This document shows, piece by piece, positions 24,577 to 33,936 of a DNA stretch of 64,000 nucleotides (position 1 is the first letter of the stretch; every line of letters starts with the position of its first letter). Both the position numbers and the translations under genes were made by a program. The notes under the pieces were generated by a model. It saw only the letters and a program-made list of their open reading frames with translations. It did not search any database and was not told where the DNA came from. Source of the DNA: Plantibacter sp. Leaf314 (GTDB lineage Bacteria > Actinomycetota > Actinomycetes > Actinomycetales > Microbacteriaceae); contig NZ_LMOB01000001.1 of NCBI RefSeq assembly GCF_001423185.1, forward strand, positions 1,905,889 through 1,969,888, read 5' to 3'.

Positions 24577-26897
24577 CAGTGCCCCGACCGTGCTGGACGC
24601 TTGTCGGCGTCCACCGTCGACCACTCGCGCTCGAGAGCCTTCTCCGCTTTCGTCGCGACGATCCCCGCCGGCGCGAAGCGACGCGACGGGAGCGCCGGGT
24701 CCTCCGAACTCGGCCCACCACCTGTGCGGAACGACCGGACGGTGTGGAGGATCGCGAAGAAGATGACGATGATCGCGAGGGTCACGAACAGGATCGACAG
24801 CACGCCCTGCACGGTGGTGTTCCGCACGACCGCCTCCATCGCCGCCCGCGTCGGCGCGTTCCCGAAGCTGTCTTCGCCGGCGGCGAGCGCCTCGCGGAAC
24901 GCCGCGTTCTGCGCCCAGTAGCCGACGGCGGGGACGGGCGAGAAGATCTTGAACATCGACGCGGTGATCGTCACGACCGCGGTGAAGGCCAACGGCACGG
25001 CGACGATCCACAGCCACCGGAAGTTCCCGCGTTTCGCGACGATCGCCATGCAGACCGCGAGCGCGATCGCGGCGAGCAGCTGGTTCGCGATGCCGAACAA
25101 CGGGAACAGGGTGTTGATGCCGCCGAGCGGGTCGGTGACGCCCATGATGAGGATCGCTCCCCACGCCGCGACCATCACGGCCGTGCAGATCCAGGCGCCG
25201 AGTCGCCAGTCGGGGTCGCGGAACTTCGGGATGATGTTGCCGAAGGTGTCCTGGAGCATGAAGCGGGCCACACGCGTGCCGGCGTCGACGGCGGTGAGGA
25301 TGAAGAGGGCCTCGAACATGATCGCGAAGTGGTACCAGAACGACATGAGCGCGGTGCCGCCGATGAGCTGCTGCATGATGTGCGCGAGGCCGAGGGCGAG
25401 CGTCGGTGCACCGCCGGTGCGGGACACGATCGACTCCTCCCCCACGTTCGCTGCGGTCTGCGTGAGCACGTCGGGGGTGAGGTTCACCCCGGCGAGCCCG
25501 AGCGAGTTCACGAAGGCGACCGCGCCCTCGACGGTGCCACCGGTCGCCGCCGCGGAGGAGTTCATCGCGAAGTAGATGCCGCGGTCGATGGACAGGGCGG
25601 CGACGAGGGCCATGATCGCGACGAACGACTCCATGAGCATGCCGCCGTAGCCGATGAACCGGGTCTGGCGTTCCTTCTCGACGAGCTTCGGCGTGGTGCC
25701 GGACGCGATGAGCGCGTGGAAGCCGGAGAGGGCGCCGCACGCGATCGTGACGAAGAGGAACGGGAAGAGCGAGCCGCTGACCACCGGGCCGGCGTCACCA
25801 CCGGCGAACTCGCTGAACGCGGGCACCGTGATCTCCGGCCGCACGAGGACGATCGCCCCGGCGAGCATCACGATCGTGCCGATCTTCATGAACGTGGAGA
25901 GGTAGTCGCGCGGTGCGAGCAGCAGCCACACCGGCAGGATCGCGGCGACGAAGCCGTAGACGATGATGCCGACGGCGATGACCGTGCGGTCGAGGGTGAA
26001 CGCCGCGGCGCCCCACTCGGTCTCCGCGACCCAGCCGCCCGCGACGATCGCGAACATGAGGAGGACGAAGCCGATGATGGAGATCTCGGTGATCTTGCCC
26101 GGCCGGATGAACCGCAGGTACACACCCATGAACAGCGCGATCGGGATCGTCATCGACACGCTGAAGACGCCCCAGGGGCTCTCGCCGAGGGCGTTGACGA
26201 CGACGAGGGCGAGGATCGCGACGATGATGACCATGATCGCGAGCGTCGCGATGATCGCGGCCGTCCCACCGATCACGCCGAGCTCGTCGCGCGCCATCTG
26301 GCCGAGGGAGCGGCCGCCGCGGCGCATCGAGAAGAAGAGGACGAGGTAGTCCTGCACGGCTCCGGCGAGGATCACGCCGATGATGATCCAGATGGTGCCG
26401 GGCAGGTAACCCATCTGCGCGGCGAGCACGGGGCCGACGAGGGGGCCGGCACCGGCGATCGCGGCGAAGTGGTGCCCGTAGAGGACGCGGCGGTCGGTGG
26501 GGACGAAGTCCTTGCCGTTGGCGAGGTACTCGGCCGGCGTCGCCCGCCGGTCGTCGGGGCGGAGCAGTTTCCGTTCGATGAGCTTCGAGTAGAAGCGGTA
26601 GGCGATGAGGTAGGTGCAGACCGCCGCGAAGACGAACCAGATCGCGTTGACCGTCTCGCCGCGGACGAGTGCCAGCATCGTCCACGCGAACCCGCCGAGG
26701 AGGGCGATGGCGACCCAGAGGACCACCTTGGCGGGGGTCCAGCGCGGGGCGTGCTCGGCCTCGTCGACCGCGGTGGGTGGGAGCTCCGGATCCTGGACGA
26801 GGACGGGTTCCGCCTCACCCCCACCGGCGGGCTGCTGTGCTCCGCGCCGGTTCGATCCTGCGCGTGCTCGGTCCTGTCGTCCGGCGTCGTTGCCCAT
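24576..26897 (-). CDS. carbon starvation protein A (CstA/BtsT family transporter)
   Basis: A 773-residue inner-membrane transporter with a polar N-terminal leader of ~55 residues and about 16-18 hydrophobic segments. Family signatures include DFVPTDRRVLYGHHFAAIAGAGPLVGPVLAAQMGYLPG-type text at the front (only part quoted in function) and ACGALSGFHALIASGTTPK in the middle. Members take up pyruvate or peptides. ATG 26897 follows GGGAGGAA. It is coupled to the YbdD gene; the TetR gene follows. Confidence 0.94.
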   Translation of the reverse strand: MGNDAGRQDRARAGSNRRGAQQPAGGGEAEPVLVQDPELPPTAVDEAEHAPRWTPAKVVLWVAIALLGGFAWTMLALVRGETVNAIWFVFAAVCTYLIAYRFYSKLIERKLLRPDDRRATPAEYLANGKDFVPTDRRVLYGHHFAAIAGAGPLVGPVLAAQMGYLPGTIWIIIGVILAGAVQDYLVLFFSMRRGGRSLGQMARDELGVIGGTAAIIATLAIMVIIVAILALVVVNALGESPWGVFSVSMTIPIALFMGVYLRFIRPGKITEISIIGFVLLMFAIVAGGWVAETEWGAAAFTLDRTVIAVGIIVYGFVAAILPVWLLLAPRDYLSTFMKIGTIVMLAGAIVLVRPEITVPAFSEFAGGDAGPVVSGSLFPFLFVTIACGALSGFHALIASGTTPKLVEKERQTRFIGYGGMLMESFVAIMALVAALSIDRGIYFAMNSSAAATGGTVEGAVAFVNSLGLAGVNLTPDVLTQTAANVGEESIVSRTGGAPTLALGLAHIMQQLIGGTALMSFWYHFAIMFEALFILTAVDAGTRVARFMLQDTFGNIIPKFRDPDWRLGAWICTAVMVAAWGAILIMGVTDPLGGINTLFPLFGIANQLLAAIALAVCMAIVAKRGNFRWLWIVAVPLAFTAVVTITASMFKIFSPVPAVGYWAQNAAFREALAAGEDSFGNAPTRAAMEAVVRNTTVQGVLSILFVTLAIIVIFFAILHTVRSFRTGGGPSSEDPALPSRRFAPAGIVATKAEKALEREWSTVDADKRPARSGH

Positions 26898-27054
26898 GAC
26901 GATTCCTCCCTCAACGGTGGTGTTCGTGCGTCGAGGGTAACAGCGACCCGCCGGTGGGCGCTCGACCGGATCCGGCCTCACCGGGCTGGAACGGGACTCG
27001 CGCGATCAAGCACTTGCAGGGTTGGTTCCGGGGTGGTTTCCAGCCGCCGGACGC

Positions 27055-27078
27055 CTTGCGCCCAGGGTTCGGCGCAAG
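27055..27078. other. hairpin in the leader of the 27136 gene
   Basis: CTTGCGC and GCGCAAG form a 7-bp stem with a 10-nt loop, in the 238-bp divergent gap between cstA and the following gene. It could be an mRNA leader structure or an operator; nothing else is visible in this gap. Confidence 0.3.
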
Positions 27079-27135
27079 ACTGATCCGGTCTTTGCTGTTC
27101 CGATCGACCACCCGCCCCTTGACCACCGGATCCCC

Positions 27136-27672
27136 ATGACCCTGACGTTCCCCGTTCCGTCGTCCGACGACAGCGTGCAACGACGTGGGTTGCGCGAGGC
27201 GCTCTCCGATGCCGTGGTGCAGGACTTCATCGACGACCTCCCGGTCCCGACCCGGCCGTCCGACCTCGCGACCCGGCTGCTGTACCCGCGCTGGCAGGTG
27301 TACTCGGACATCCACGAGGGCAAGCTCATCGCCGAGCGGGTGCGGCGCAACACGCGCCTGTTGAAGGTCGACGTGGAGCGCAACCGTGCATGGATCGCGC
27401 ACGGACTCGCCACCCGACGGGCGCGGGCCGGCTCCGGCGTCGACACACCCGAGCAGGAGACGCCCGTCTCCGTCGTCATCGTGGACCCCGAGGCCTTGGC
27501 GCAGCTGCACGCGATCACCGCGAGTGGTCTGAGCATCCGCGAGGCGGTCGAACACGCGCTGCGGTCGATGAGCACCCCACCGGAGGCCGAGGACGGGCGG
27601 CGGGTCACCCCGCCGGTGGCGAAGATGCTCCCCGACCTCGACGCCCACCGTCGGCAGGCGCGGGTGGGCTGA
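27136..27672 (+). CDS. hypothetical protein
   Basis: A 178-residue protein not recognised. ATG 27136 is the most plausible start although no strong ribosome-binding site is seen. Text such as LPVPTRPSDLATRLLYPRWQVYSDIHEGKLIAERVRRN (part) suggests a basic, mostly helical protein, followed by a central strand PVSVVIVDPEALAQLHAI and a helix SIREAVEHALRSM. Divergent from cstA and convergent with the glycosyltransferase operon. Confidence 0.65.
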   Translation: MTLTFPVPSSDDSVQRRGLREALSDAVVQDFIDDLPVPTRPSDLATRLLYPRWQVYSDIHEGKLIAERVRRNTRLLKVDVERNRAWIAHGLATRRARAGSGVDTPEQETPVSVVIVDPEALAQLHAITASGLSIREAVEHALRSMSTPPEAEDGRRVTPPVAKMLPDLDAHRRQARVG

Positions 27673-27706
27673 CGCCGCGCCGAGCCTCAGCCGAGCACGC
27701 CGCGCG

Positions 27707-28939
27707 TCAGAGGGACGAGCGCATCGCCCGCTCGAACTGCTCGACGAACTGCGCGCCGGGGTCGGACCAGTCGGCGGCCGTGATCGACGCCGAGATCCGC
27801 TTGGCGTGCTCGATCGCATCGGGACGCTCGACGATGTCGACGAGTCGCCTGGCGATCGCAGCGGGCGACAGCGGCACGTACTCGATGTGCTGGCTGTCGA
27901 GCACCCCGGTCGTGTTCGGGCTGTCGTTGACGACGGGCACCACCCCGGAGGACATGATCTCCAGCGGGAGCAGCGACATGTCAGTGAGCGACAGCACGAG
28001 GCCTGCGGCGCAGCGGTTGTACACGGCGTTCAGCTCGGAGATGTCCATGGCCGAGCGGTTCACGAACGGGAACCCCGTCTCGTAGCCCGACATGTCCCAG
28101 CCGACGAGGTTGATCGTGATGTCCGGGCGCAGCCGGTGGAACTCGGTCAGCGCGAGCTCACCGATCTCCCAGCCGCGCCGAGGCGTCGGCGGACGGGCGT
28201 AGAAGAGGATCTCGGTGCGGGGTGCGTCGTTCACGTGCGAGTAGTGTTGCTTGTCGACCGAGTAGTCGAAGTGGTCGCAGCTCATGCCGTACTCGTCGGC
28301 GACCTTCCTGGCCAACCACGGTCCGGCCGAGAACCCGTGGAACCCGAAGCGGTAGGTGTTCTCAGCGAGGACGTACTCACTGCTGGCCGGGTAGAACCAC
28401 GGTTCGAAGTCCTGCACGAAGGAGAACCGCTTCGCCGGCCCCTGGTAGCGGAACGCGGGGTACGCCGTCTGCCAGTCGGAGGACACGACGACGTCGGCCC
28501 CAGGCGCGATGCCGGTGACGGGGTCGTACCGGACGATGTCGGCCTGCAGCTCCGGGTAGGCGCTGCTCGCCGCCATCATCGCGCGGATCCCGGCGATGTC
28601 GACGGCGGGCTGCGCGGACGCCTGGTACAGGTAGATCGTGAGGCGGTGACCGGCGCGTTCGAGGAACTCCATGAAGCGGAACGCGTTCTGATGCCCGCCG
28701 GAGGTGCGGCTCGGCGGTGAGATCAACCACGCCACGTCGTAGGGGCGCCGGGGGAACTCGGCGACGTTGAAGTGCCGCGGCACCGTCCAGTCGGCGGCGA
28801 TCGCGTCGCTCGGGTAGAGGTCGGTCGGCTTCCGACGCATCGGGTTGAATCGTCCGTCGGCGAAGTGCGCGGCACGCCAGAGCGTCGACCGGACACCCTC
28901 GCCACGGATGGCGCGGAGCCCCTGCTCGATCATGCCCAT
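27707..28939 (-). CDS. glycosyltransferase (GT4/rhamnosyltransferase-like)
   Basis: A 410-residue cytosolic glycosyltransferase with two Rossmann-like halves. The N half contains YDVAWLISPPSRTSGGHQNA; the C half has ILFYARPPTPRRGWEIG and a donor-binding stretch LVLSLTDMSLLPLEIMSSGV, as in WsaF/RgpB-like surface-polysaccharide transferases. ATG 28939 has AGGA upstream; an ATG at 28933 would give an ATGA overlap with the preceding stop. It is the third gene of a coupled operon with the RffA-like transaminase, so it probably builds a surface glycan. Confidence 0.85.
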   Translation of the reverse strand: MGMIEQGLRAIRGEGVRSTLWRAAHFADGRFNPMRRKPTDLYPSDAIAADWTVPRHFNVAEFPRRPYDVAWLISPPSRTSGGHQNAFRFMEFLERAGHRLTIYLYQASAQPAVDIAGIRAMMAASSAYPELQADIVRYDPVTGIAPGADVVVSSDWQTAYPAFRYQGPAKRFSFVQDFEPWFYPASSEYVLAENTYRFGFHGFSAGPWLARKVADEYGMSCDHFDYSVDKQHYSHVNDAPRTEILFYARPPTPRRGWEIGELALTEFHRLRPDITINLVGWDMSGYETGFPFVNRSAMDISELNAVYNRCAAGLVLSLTDMSLLPLEIMSSGVVPVVNDSPNTTGVLDSQHIEYVPLSPAAIARRLVDIVERPDAIEHAKRISASITAADWSDPGAQFVEQFERAMRSSL

Positions 28940-30138
28940 ATGGAATCCTGTCCCGTCGATGCCGTCGTCGCCGCCGTGAGGTCGGGTGTCGCCCCGAACG
29001 CGCGGACCGCGGCGACGACCCGGTCCACCTCGGCGTCGGTCATCGCCGGCCACAGCGGCAGCCGGACGAGGCGTTCGGCGAACCGGACCGCGTGCTGCGG
29101 TTCCGACACCACCCGACCGTATCGCCGACCGGCCGCACTCGAATGGAGCGGCACGTAGTGGAAGGCGGCACCGATGCCGTGCGCCTGCAGGTGGCGGAGG
29201 AACTCCTGTTGCACCTCGGCGTCCGGGAGCAGCAGGAAGAAGAGGTGTGCGGCGTGCACGCCGCCGGGCGGGTCCATGAGCGTCGCGCCACGATCGTGCG
29301 CCCACTCGGCGAGCTCGGCCGCGTACCGGTCCCAGATCCGGTGCCGGTGCGCCTGGATGACGTCGAAGTCGCGGAGTTGGGTGTCGAGCACCGCGGCGTT
29401 CAGTTCGCTCGGCAGGTAGCTGGAGCCGAGGTCCGCCCAGCTGTACTTGTCGACCTGACCTCGGAGGAACTGGGCGCGGTCGGTTCCCTTCTCGCGCATG
29501 ATCTCGGCGCGGAGCAGCACGGACTCGTCGTTGATGAGCAACGCACCGCCCTCGCCGCAGTGCACGTTCTTCGTGTCGTGGAAGCTCTGCGCGGCCATCG
29601 TCCCGACCGTGCCGAGCCGGACACCAGCGCCGCTGACGCCGAGGCCGTGCGCGTTGTCCTCGAGCAGGTGCAGTCCGTGTTCGGCGGCGAGACCGAGGAA
29701 GGCCGGTACATCCACGGGGACGCCGCCGTAGTGCATGACCGAGATCGCCCGCGTGCGGGGTCCGATGGCGTCGGCGACGTGCTGCGGGTCGAGGTTGCCC
29801 GTCGTCGGGTCACTGTCGACGAAGACCGGCGTCGCCCCGGCGAGGACGACCGCGTTCGCCGCCGAGGGGAACGTGAAGCTCGGGAGGATCACCTCGTCAC
29901 CCGGCCCGACGCCGATCAGCCGGGTCATCATCTCGAGCGCGTGGGTCCCCGAGGTGGTGAGGAGGACGTGCTGGGCGCCCGTGAGGTGCCGGAGTCGGTC
30001 GGAGGCCGATGCCGTGAACCGGCCGTCGCCGTGGACGTGGTCCGAGGCGAGCACCTGCTCGAGCTGTTCGAGTTCACCGGCGGCACGGTAGGGCTTCGAC
30101 AGCGGGATGCGCGGCGAGATCCCGACCTCCGCCATCAT
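28930..30138 (-). CDS. DegT/DnrJ/EryC1 aminotransferase, dTDP-4-amino-4,6-dideoxygalactose transaminase-like (RffA/WecE)
   Basis: A 402-residue PLP enzyme of the sugar aminotransferase family. LTTSGTHALEM binds the cofactor phosphate, and the PLP lysine is in SFHDTKNVHCGEGGALL, a signature of RffA/WecE. The likely reaction is transamination of a dTDP-4-keto-6-deoxyhexose. Its ATG overlaps the small membrane protein's stop (ATGA), and its own end overlaps the glycosyltransferase. No dTDP-sugar synthesis genes are in the window. Confidence 0.92.
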   Translation of the reverse strand: MMAEVGISPRIPLSKPYRAAGELEQLEQVLASDHVHGDGRFTASASDRLRHLTGAQHVLLTTSGTHALEMMTRLIGVGPGDEVILPSFTFPSAANAVVLAGATPVFVDSDPTTGNLDPQHVADAIGPRTRAISVMHYGGVPVDVPAFLGLAAEHGLHLLEDNAHGLGVSGAGVRLGTVGTMAAQSFHDTKNVHCGEGGALLINDESVLLRAEIMREKGTDRAQFLRGQVDKYSWADLGSSYLPSELNAAVLDTQLRDFDVIQAHRHRIWDRYAAELAEWAHDRGATLMDPPGGVHAAHLFFLLLPDAEVQQEFLRHLQAHGIGAAFHYVPLHSSAAGRRYGRVVSEPQHAVRFAERLVRLPLWPAMTDAEVDRVVAAVRAFGATPDLTAATTASTGQDSIWA

Positions 30139-30284
30139 CGGCCACCCAGCAGCAGCGCGACGATGAAGACCGCTGCGACGATCACGACCGCGACGATGAC
30201 GATGGTGGCGATGATCCCGATGCCGACCGTCGGTGAATCCTCGACGGTGGCGCGACGCTCACCGTCCCGTCGTCTTGCGCTCAC
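30135..30284 (-). CDS. 49-residue single-pass membrane protein
   Basis: GTG 30284 with GAGGAA upstream opens a 49-codon frame whose stop overlaps the transaminase start as ATGA. The first ~18 residues are basic and acidic (SARRRDGERRATVEDS), then one long hydrophobic helix of Ile/Val/Ala and a GGR end. The tight coupling argues that it is a real gene. It could recruit the sugar enzymes to the membrane; this is inference. Confidence 0.65.
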   Translation of the reverse strand: MSARRRDGERRATVEDSPTVGIGIIATIVIVAVVIVAAVFIVALLLGGR

Positions 30285-30508
30285 GTGTCGTTCCTCATGC
30301 TGATCCCCCCGGATGTCGATCGGGCGGTTCGCACCGACCCACCGGGCACGTTGGAGCCCGCCCGGGTGCTCCAGTATCGGTCGCGCGACGATCGGCCCAC
30401 ATCCTGCTGCGGGCTACTCCACCCCCGCCACCTGGCGGGTTCCGAAGCCGGACCGTCACCGCTCCATCCCGTGGGCTCGTAGGGTGAGAGTCGAGCTGAG
30501 GAGACCCC

Positions 30509-31165
30509 GTGATCAGAGTGGCCGTCGTCGACGACGAGGCGTTGGTGCGATCCGGGTTCGAACTCATCCTCGGCGCGGTCGAGGACATCGAGGTCGTCGC
30601 CTCGGTCGACGGGGTCGCGGCCGTCGACGCCATCCGCGCGAGTGGTCCCGACGTCGTCCTCCTCGACGTCCGCATGCCCGGCCGGAACGGGCTCGACATC
30701 CTCGACGAACTGCAGACCTGGGACGACCCGCCCGTCGTCGCGATCCTGACCACCTTCGACTCCGACGACTACATCGCGCGCGCCCTCCGCAGTGGCGCCG
30801 CGGGGTTCCTGGTGAAGGACACCGACCCGGAGCAGCTCCCCATGCTGCTCCGCTCGCTGTCGGCAGGCGGCATCGTGCTGTCGCCGCAGGTGTCCCGGAC
30901 CCTCGTCGGCGGCTTCGCCAGGAGCGCCGACCGCGAGGCGGCCCGGCGATTGTCCGGCTTGACCGGCCGCGAACAGGACGTGCTGGCGGCGCTGCGGACG
31001 GGCGCGTCGAACACGGAGATCGGCGAGGCGCTGCATCTCAGCCGGGCGACGGTGAAGGACCATGTGAGTGCGATCCTCGGCAAGCTCGACGTCACCACCC
31101 GGCTCGAGGCGGCGATCATCGCGGAGCGCGCCGGTGTCCGCGTCGACGAGACGGATCACGCATGA
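30509..31165 (+). CDS. LuxR-type (NarL/FixJ family) response regulator
   Basis: A 218-residue response regulator: receiver domain with the phospho-acceptor Asp in VVLLDVRMPG and Lys in FLVKDTDPEQL, then a C-terminal LuxR HTH (LTGREQDVLAALRTGASNTEI). GAGGAG precedes the GTG start; TAGGGT at about 30480 may be the -10. Its stop overlaps the next start as ATGA, so it forms a two-component pair with the kinase at 31162. Confidence 0.95.
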   Translation: MIRVAVVDDEALVRSGFELILGAVEDIEVVASVDGVAAVDAIRASGPDVVLLDVRMPGRNGLDILDELQTWDDPPVVAILTTFDSDDYIARALRSGAAGFLVKDTDPEQLPMLLRSLSAGGIVLSPQVSRTLVGGFARSADREAARRLSGLTGREQDVLAALRTGASNTEIGEALHLSRATVKDHVSAILGKLDVTTRLEAAIIAERAGVRVDETDHA

Positions 31166-32244
31166 CCCGCCGATCCCGGCTCTGGTCGGTCCTCATCGAA
31201 CTCGCCATCATCGCGGCGGCCGTCGTCGAGAGCCTCGCGACGCTCGAATGGGCGTCGCCCTGGGAGTCGGGGCTGGCGATCGCAGCGGCGGTCGGACTGA
31301 TCTTCCGGCGACGGTGGCCGTGGATCGCGCTCCTCTTCGCCGTGCCGGCGTTCACCCTCAACCTCGCGACCCTCGCCGGCCTCGCCTCGCTGTTCTCCGT
31401 CGCGGTCCGGGAGCGCCGACGCTGGCGGCTCGTCGCGACGGGCATCGTCGTCTTCGTCCTCGCGGCCGTGCCGTGGTGGGGGTGGAACTCCGCCAACTAC
31501 ACGATCCTGTCCATCGTCTACGCCGGCCTGTACGCGGCGGCGCCGATCGCTTTGGGCCTGCTCGTGCGCACCAGACGGGAGCTGTTCGACCGGATCCGCG
31601 ATCTCGAGCAGGTCCGCCGGACCGAGCGCGCGCGCATCGCCTCCGACGTCCTCGTCGAGGAGCGCACGCGCATCGCGAGGGAGATGCACGACGTGGTCTC
31701 CCACCAGGTCAGCCTCATCGCCGTCCAGGCTGGGGCGATCCAGGTGCAGACCGAGGAGCCGGGGACGAAGCGGATGGCGGTCACGATCCGTTCGCTCGCC
31801 TCGCGCACCCTCGACGAGCTCCGCGACATGGTCACCCTGCTCCGCGCGGAGACGGGGCATGCACCGTTGGCGCCGCAACCGACGGTCGAGGACCTCAGCC
31901 GGCTGATCGCCGACAGTGGGATCGACGTCACCACGGGGATCGAGCTGCCGGACGGGCTTCCGGCGCCGCTGCAGCGGGCGATCTACCGGACGGTGCAGGA
32001 GGGCCTCACGAACGCCCGCAAGCATGCCCCGGGAGCGCCCGTCGAGCTCCGGGCCAGTGCCTCACCCGACGAGGTCACCGTCGTCATCCGGAACGCTCGT
32101 CCGGCGCGGTCGGCGGGGACCACGTGGTCGTCGGCGGGCCACGGGCTCGTCGGCCTCACCGAGCGGGCGGAACTCCTCAACGGGACGCTCCTCACCGAGG
32201 ACGCGCCCACCTCCTTCACGCTGACGTTCCGCGCTCCGTACTAG
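31162..32244 (+). CDS. sensor histidine kinase (HisKA_3/DesK-like)
   Basis: A 360-residue membrane kinase with about five to six N-terminal hydrophobic segments (to ~residue 140), a coiled linker, the HisKA_3 phospho-acceptor motif REMHDVVSHQVSLI, and an HATPase domain with N-box QEGLTNARKHAPGA and G-box SAGHGLVGLTERAELL. There is no large extracellular sensor, as in intramembrane-sensing kinases. Paired with the preceding regulator. Its last codons and those of the convergent GNAT gene share the bases CTAG at 32241-32244. Confidence 0.94.
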   Translation: MTRRSRLWSVLIELAIIAAAVVESLATLEWASPWESGLAIAAAVGLIFRRRWPWIALLFAVPAFTLNLATLAGLASLFSVAVRERRRWRLVATGIVVFVLAAVPWWGWNSANYTILSIVYAGLYAAAPIALGLLVRTRRELFDRIRDLEQVRRTERARIASDVLVEERTRIAREMHDVVSHQVSLIAVQAGAIQVQTEEPGTKRMAVTIRSLASRTLDELRDMVTLLRAETGHAPLAPQPTVEDLSRLIADSGIDVTTGIELPDGLPAPLQRAIYRTVQEGLTNARKHAPGAPVELRASASPDEVTVVIRNARPARSAGTTWSSAGHGLVGLTERAELLNGTLLTEDAPTSFTLTFRAPY

Positions 32245-32816
32245 CGGGTGCTCGAGCGGTCGTCGGTGGAGAGCACCGACATCAGGATCGAGTCGACCCA
32301 TTCGCCGTCCCAGCGGAGGGTGTGGCGCTGACGCCCCTCGACGACGAACCCAGCCTTGACGTAGGACCGCTCCGCGCGCGGATTGAACGAGTACACGTCG
32401 AGGACCACCCGGTGCAGCCCGAGGACGTCGAACGCGTGGTCGAGCACCGCCGTCGTCGCCTCCGTCCCGAAGCCCTGCCCGGTCCGGCCGGGAGCCAGCG
32501 CGATCCGGAAGTTCATCGAGGCGTTGTCCTCGTCGAGCTCGTTGAGCACCACTTCACCGAGGTACTCGCCCGAATCGATCGCTGTGATAGCCCAGTCGGC
32601 CCGGTCGTCCCGCGCGCCGACGGTCGCAAGGTGCCGCTCGATCGCCTCGCGCGGGATGGGTTCAGGCGTCCCGGTGAGACGCAGGGTCTCCGGGTCGGCC
32701 AGGCCGCGAAGGGTCGGCTCGAGGTGGACCGGGGCGAGCGGGACCAACCGGAGCCTCGGGGTCGTGAGGGTGTCGAGCTTCGCGAGCTTCGAGGTGTCCA
32801 CCGTCGGAACGGTCAT
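32241..32816 (-). CDS. GNAT family N-acetyltransferase (RimJ/RimL-like)
   Basis: A 191-residue acetyltransferase of the RimJ/RimL type. The TTPRLRLVPLAPVHLE opening and the acetyl-CoA-binding loop APGRTGQGFGTEAT are clear; VLDVYSFNPRAERSYVKAGFVVEG is the standard fifth-strand region. Its ATG overlaps the NIPSNAP gene stop (ATGA), so the two are co-translated. Substrate unknown. Confidence 0.92.
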   Translation of the reverse strand: MTVPTVDTSKLAKLDTLTTPRLRLVPLAPVHLEPTLRGLADPETLRLTGTPEPIPREAIERHLATVGARDDRADWAITAIDSGEYLGEVVLNELDEDNASMNFRIALAPGRTGQGFGTEATTAVLDHAFDVLGLHRVVLDVYSFNPRAERSYVKAGFVVEGRQRHTLRWDGEWVDSILMSVLSTDDRSSTR

Positions 32817-33145
32817 GCCTGCGACTCCTCGTCGCGCTCGTCGCCGAACAGCGGCCGCTGGAACCGGCGCTCGAACCGCAGGATGCAGCCGGTGCCCCGC
32901 ACGAGCTCGTAGGCCTCGATGCACTCGGGGTCCGTCTCGGCCGCGATGCGGTACTGCTCGTACGCGGCGAGCGACGGGAAGGTGAACAGCGCGAACGCCT
33001 CGTCGTTGTCGCCCTCCGCGGGGAGGAAGTAGCCGTGGTGATCACCACCGAGCCGGTTGACGAGACGGATCCAACGCCGCCCATACTCGGTGAAGGTGTC
33101 GAGCTGCTCAGGGTCGATCCGGTAGCGCAGGTGGATGGTGATCAT
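32813..33145 (-). CDS. NIPSNAP family protein
   Basis: A 110-residue NIPSNAP/dabb-type ferredoxin-like domain protein: MITIHLRYRIDPEQLDTF at the start and YFLPAEGDNDEAFALFTFPSL in the middle. Function of bacterial members is unclear. Its stop overlaps the GNAT start. Confidence 0.88.
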   Translation of the reverse strand: MITIHLRYRIDPEQLDTFTEYGRRWIRLVNRLGGDHHGYFLPAEGDNDEAFALFTFPSLAAYEQYRIAAETDPECIEAYELVRGTGCILRFERRFQRPLFGDERDEESQA

Positions 33146-33252
33146 GGATCCCAGTCTGGCGGTTCCCCGACGACCGTCGTCATACGGGGCTTCCTGGACC
33201 GCCCGACACCTACGCTGGAACGGTCCCCAGCACGCCACGGAAGGTGATCGAG

Positions 33253-33912
33253 ATGAGTTCCGAGTACGACGACGCGGCCGCGAACGGGCTCGCCCGCGCC
33301 CTGCGTGTGCCGGCCTCCTCGGACCGGCTCCAAGCCGCGCTCGCAGCCGGCACCACGCCGAAGCCTGCCTACATCGAGGTGCTCGTCGACCGGTGCGCCG
33401 TCGAACCCGACTTCTTCGTGCGCGACATGCTCACCTGGGCCCTCGTGCGGCACGACCCCGAGGTGACCGTGCCCCGCCTCGTCGAAGAACTCGGCTCGGT
33501 GTTCCCACAGGCCCGCAGCCAGGCGCTCCACACCCTGTCGAAGACCGGCGACCCGCGCACCTGGTCGGCGATCACCCTCGCACTCCTGGAGGACGACGAG
33601 GATCAGGTCGCCCGAGCCGCATGGCGCACCGCCGCAGGTGTCGTCCCCGAGCGCGAGGCGCCGGCGCTCGCCGAGTTGCTTGCGCGGCAGTTCGGACGCG
33701 GCGACCGTGACGTGCGACTCAGCCTGACCCGTGCGTTCCTCTCCATCGGCGAGCTCGCGGTGGACGCCGTCGAACAGGTGACGGATGCCGAGCAGTCCGA
33801 GCGCGAGGCACGGGTGCACGCCCGCGCGACCGCCCGGATGCTGCGCGACCCGGAACTCGACTTCGACGAGGCGATCCAGGAAGCCCAGCACGCCCTCCGC
33901 CAAGGACGCTGA
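33253..33912 (+). CDS. HEAT repeat domain-containing protein
   Basis: A 219-residue all-helical protein with HEAT-like repeats, e.g. TVPRLVEELGSVFPQARSQA and ALLEDDEDQVARAAWRTAAG. ATG 33253 is preferred; a GTG at 33244 would sit too close to GGAAGG. Such proteins bind other proteins or act as bilin-lyase-like or DNA-glycosylase-like scaffolds; no clear role here. It ends in a shared hairpin with hisD-like. Confidence 0.8.
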   Translation: MSSEYDDAAANGLARALRVPASSDRLQAALAAGTTPKPAYIEVLVDRCAVEPDFFVRDMLTWALVRHDPEVTVPRLVEELGSVFPQARSQALHTLSKTGDPRTWSAITLALLEDDEDQVARAAWRTAAGVVPEREAPALAELLARQFGRGDRDVRLSLTRAFLSIGELAVDAVEQVTDAEQSEREARVHARATARMLRDPELDFDEAIQEAQHALRQGR

Positions 33913-33913
33913 C

Positions 33914-33932
33914 GGCGCGGATCCGCCGCGCC
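33914..33932. terminator. bidirectional hairpin between convergent genes
   Basis: GGCGCGG and CCGCGCC form a perfect 7-bp stem with a 5-nt loop in the 24-bp gap between the HEAT-repeat gene and the HisD-like gene. The position fits termination from both sides. Confidence 0.6.
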
Positions 33933-33936
33933 GACC

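Noticed and set aside
24579..27083. An 834-codon plus-strand frame opposite cstA
   Set aside because: Low-complexity Arg/Asp/Glu/His-rich translation opposite a clear CstA transporter; typical antisense shadow.
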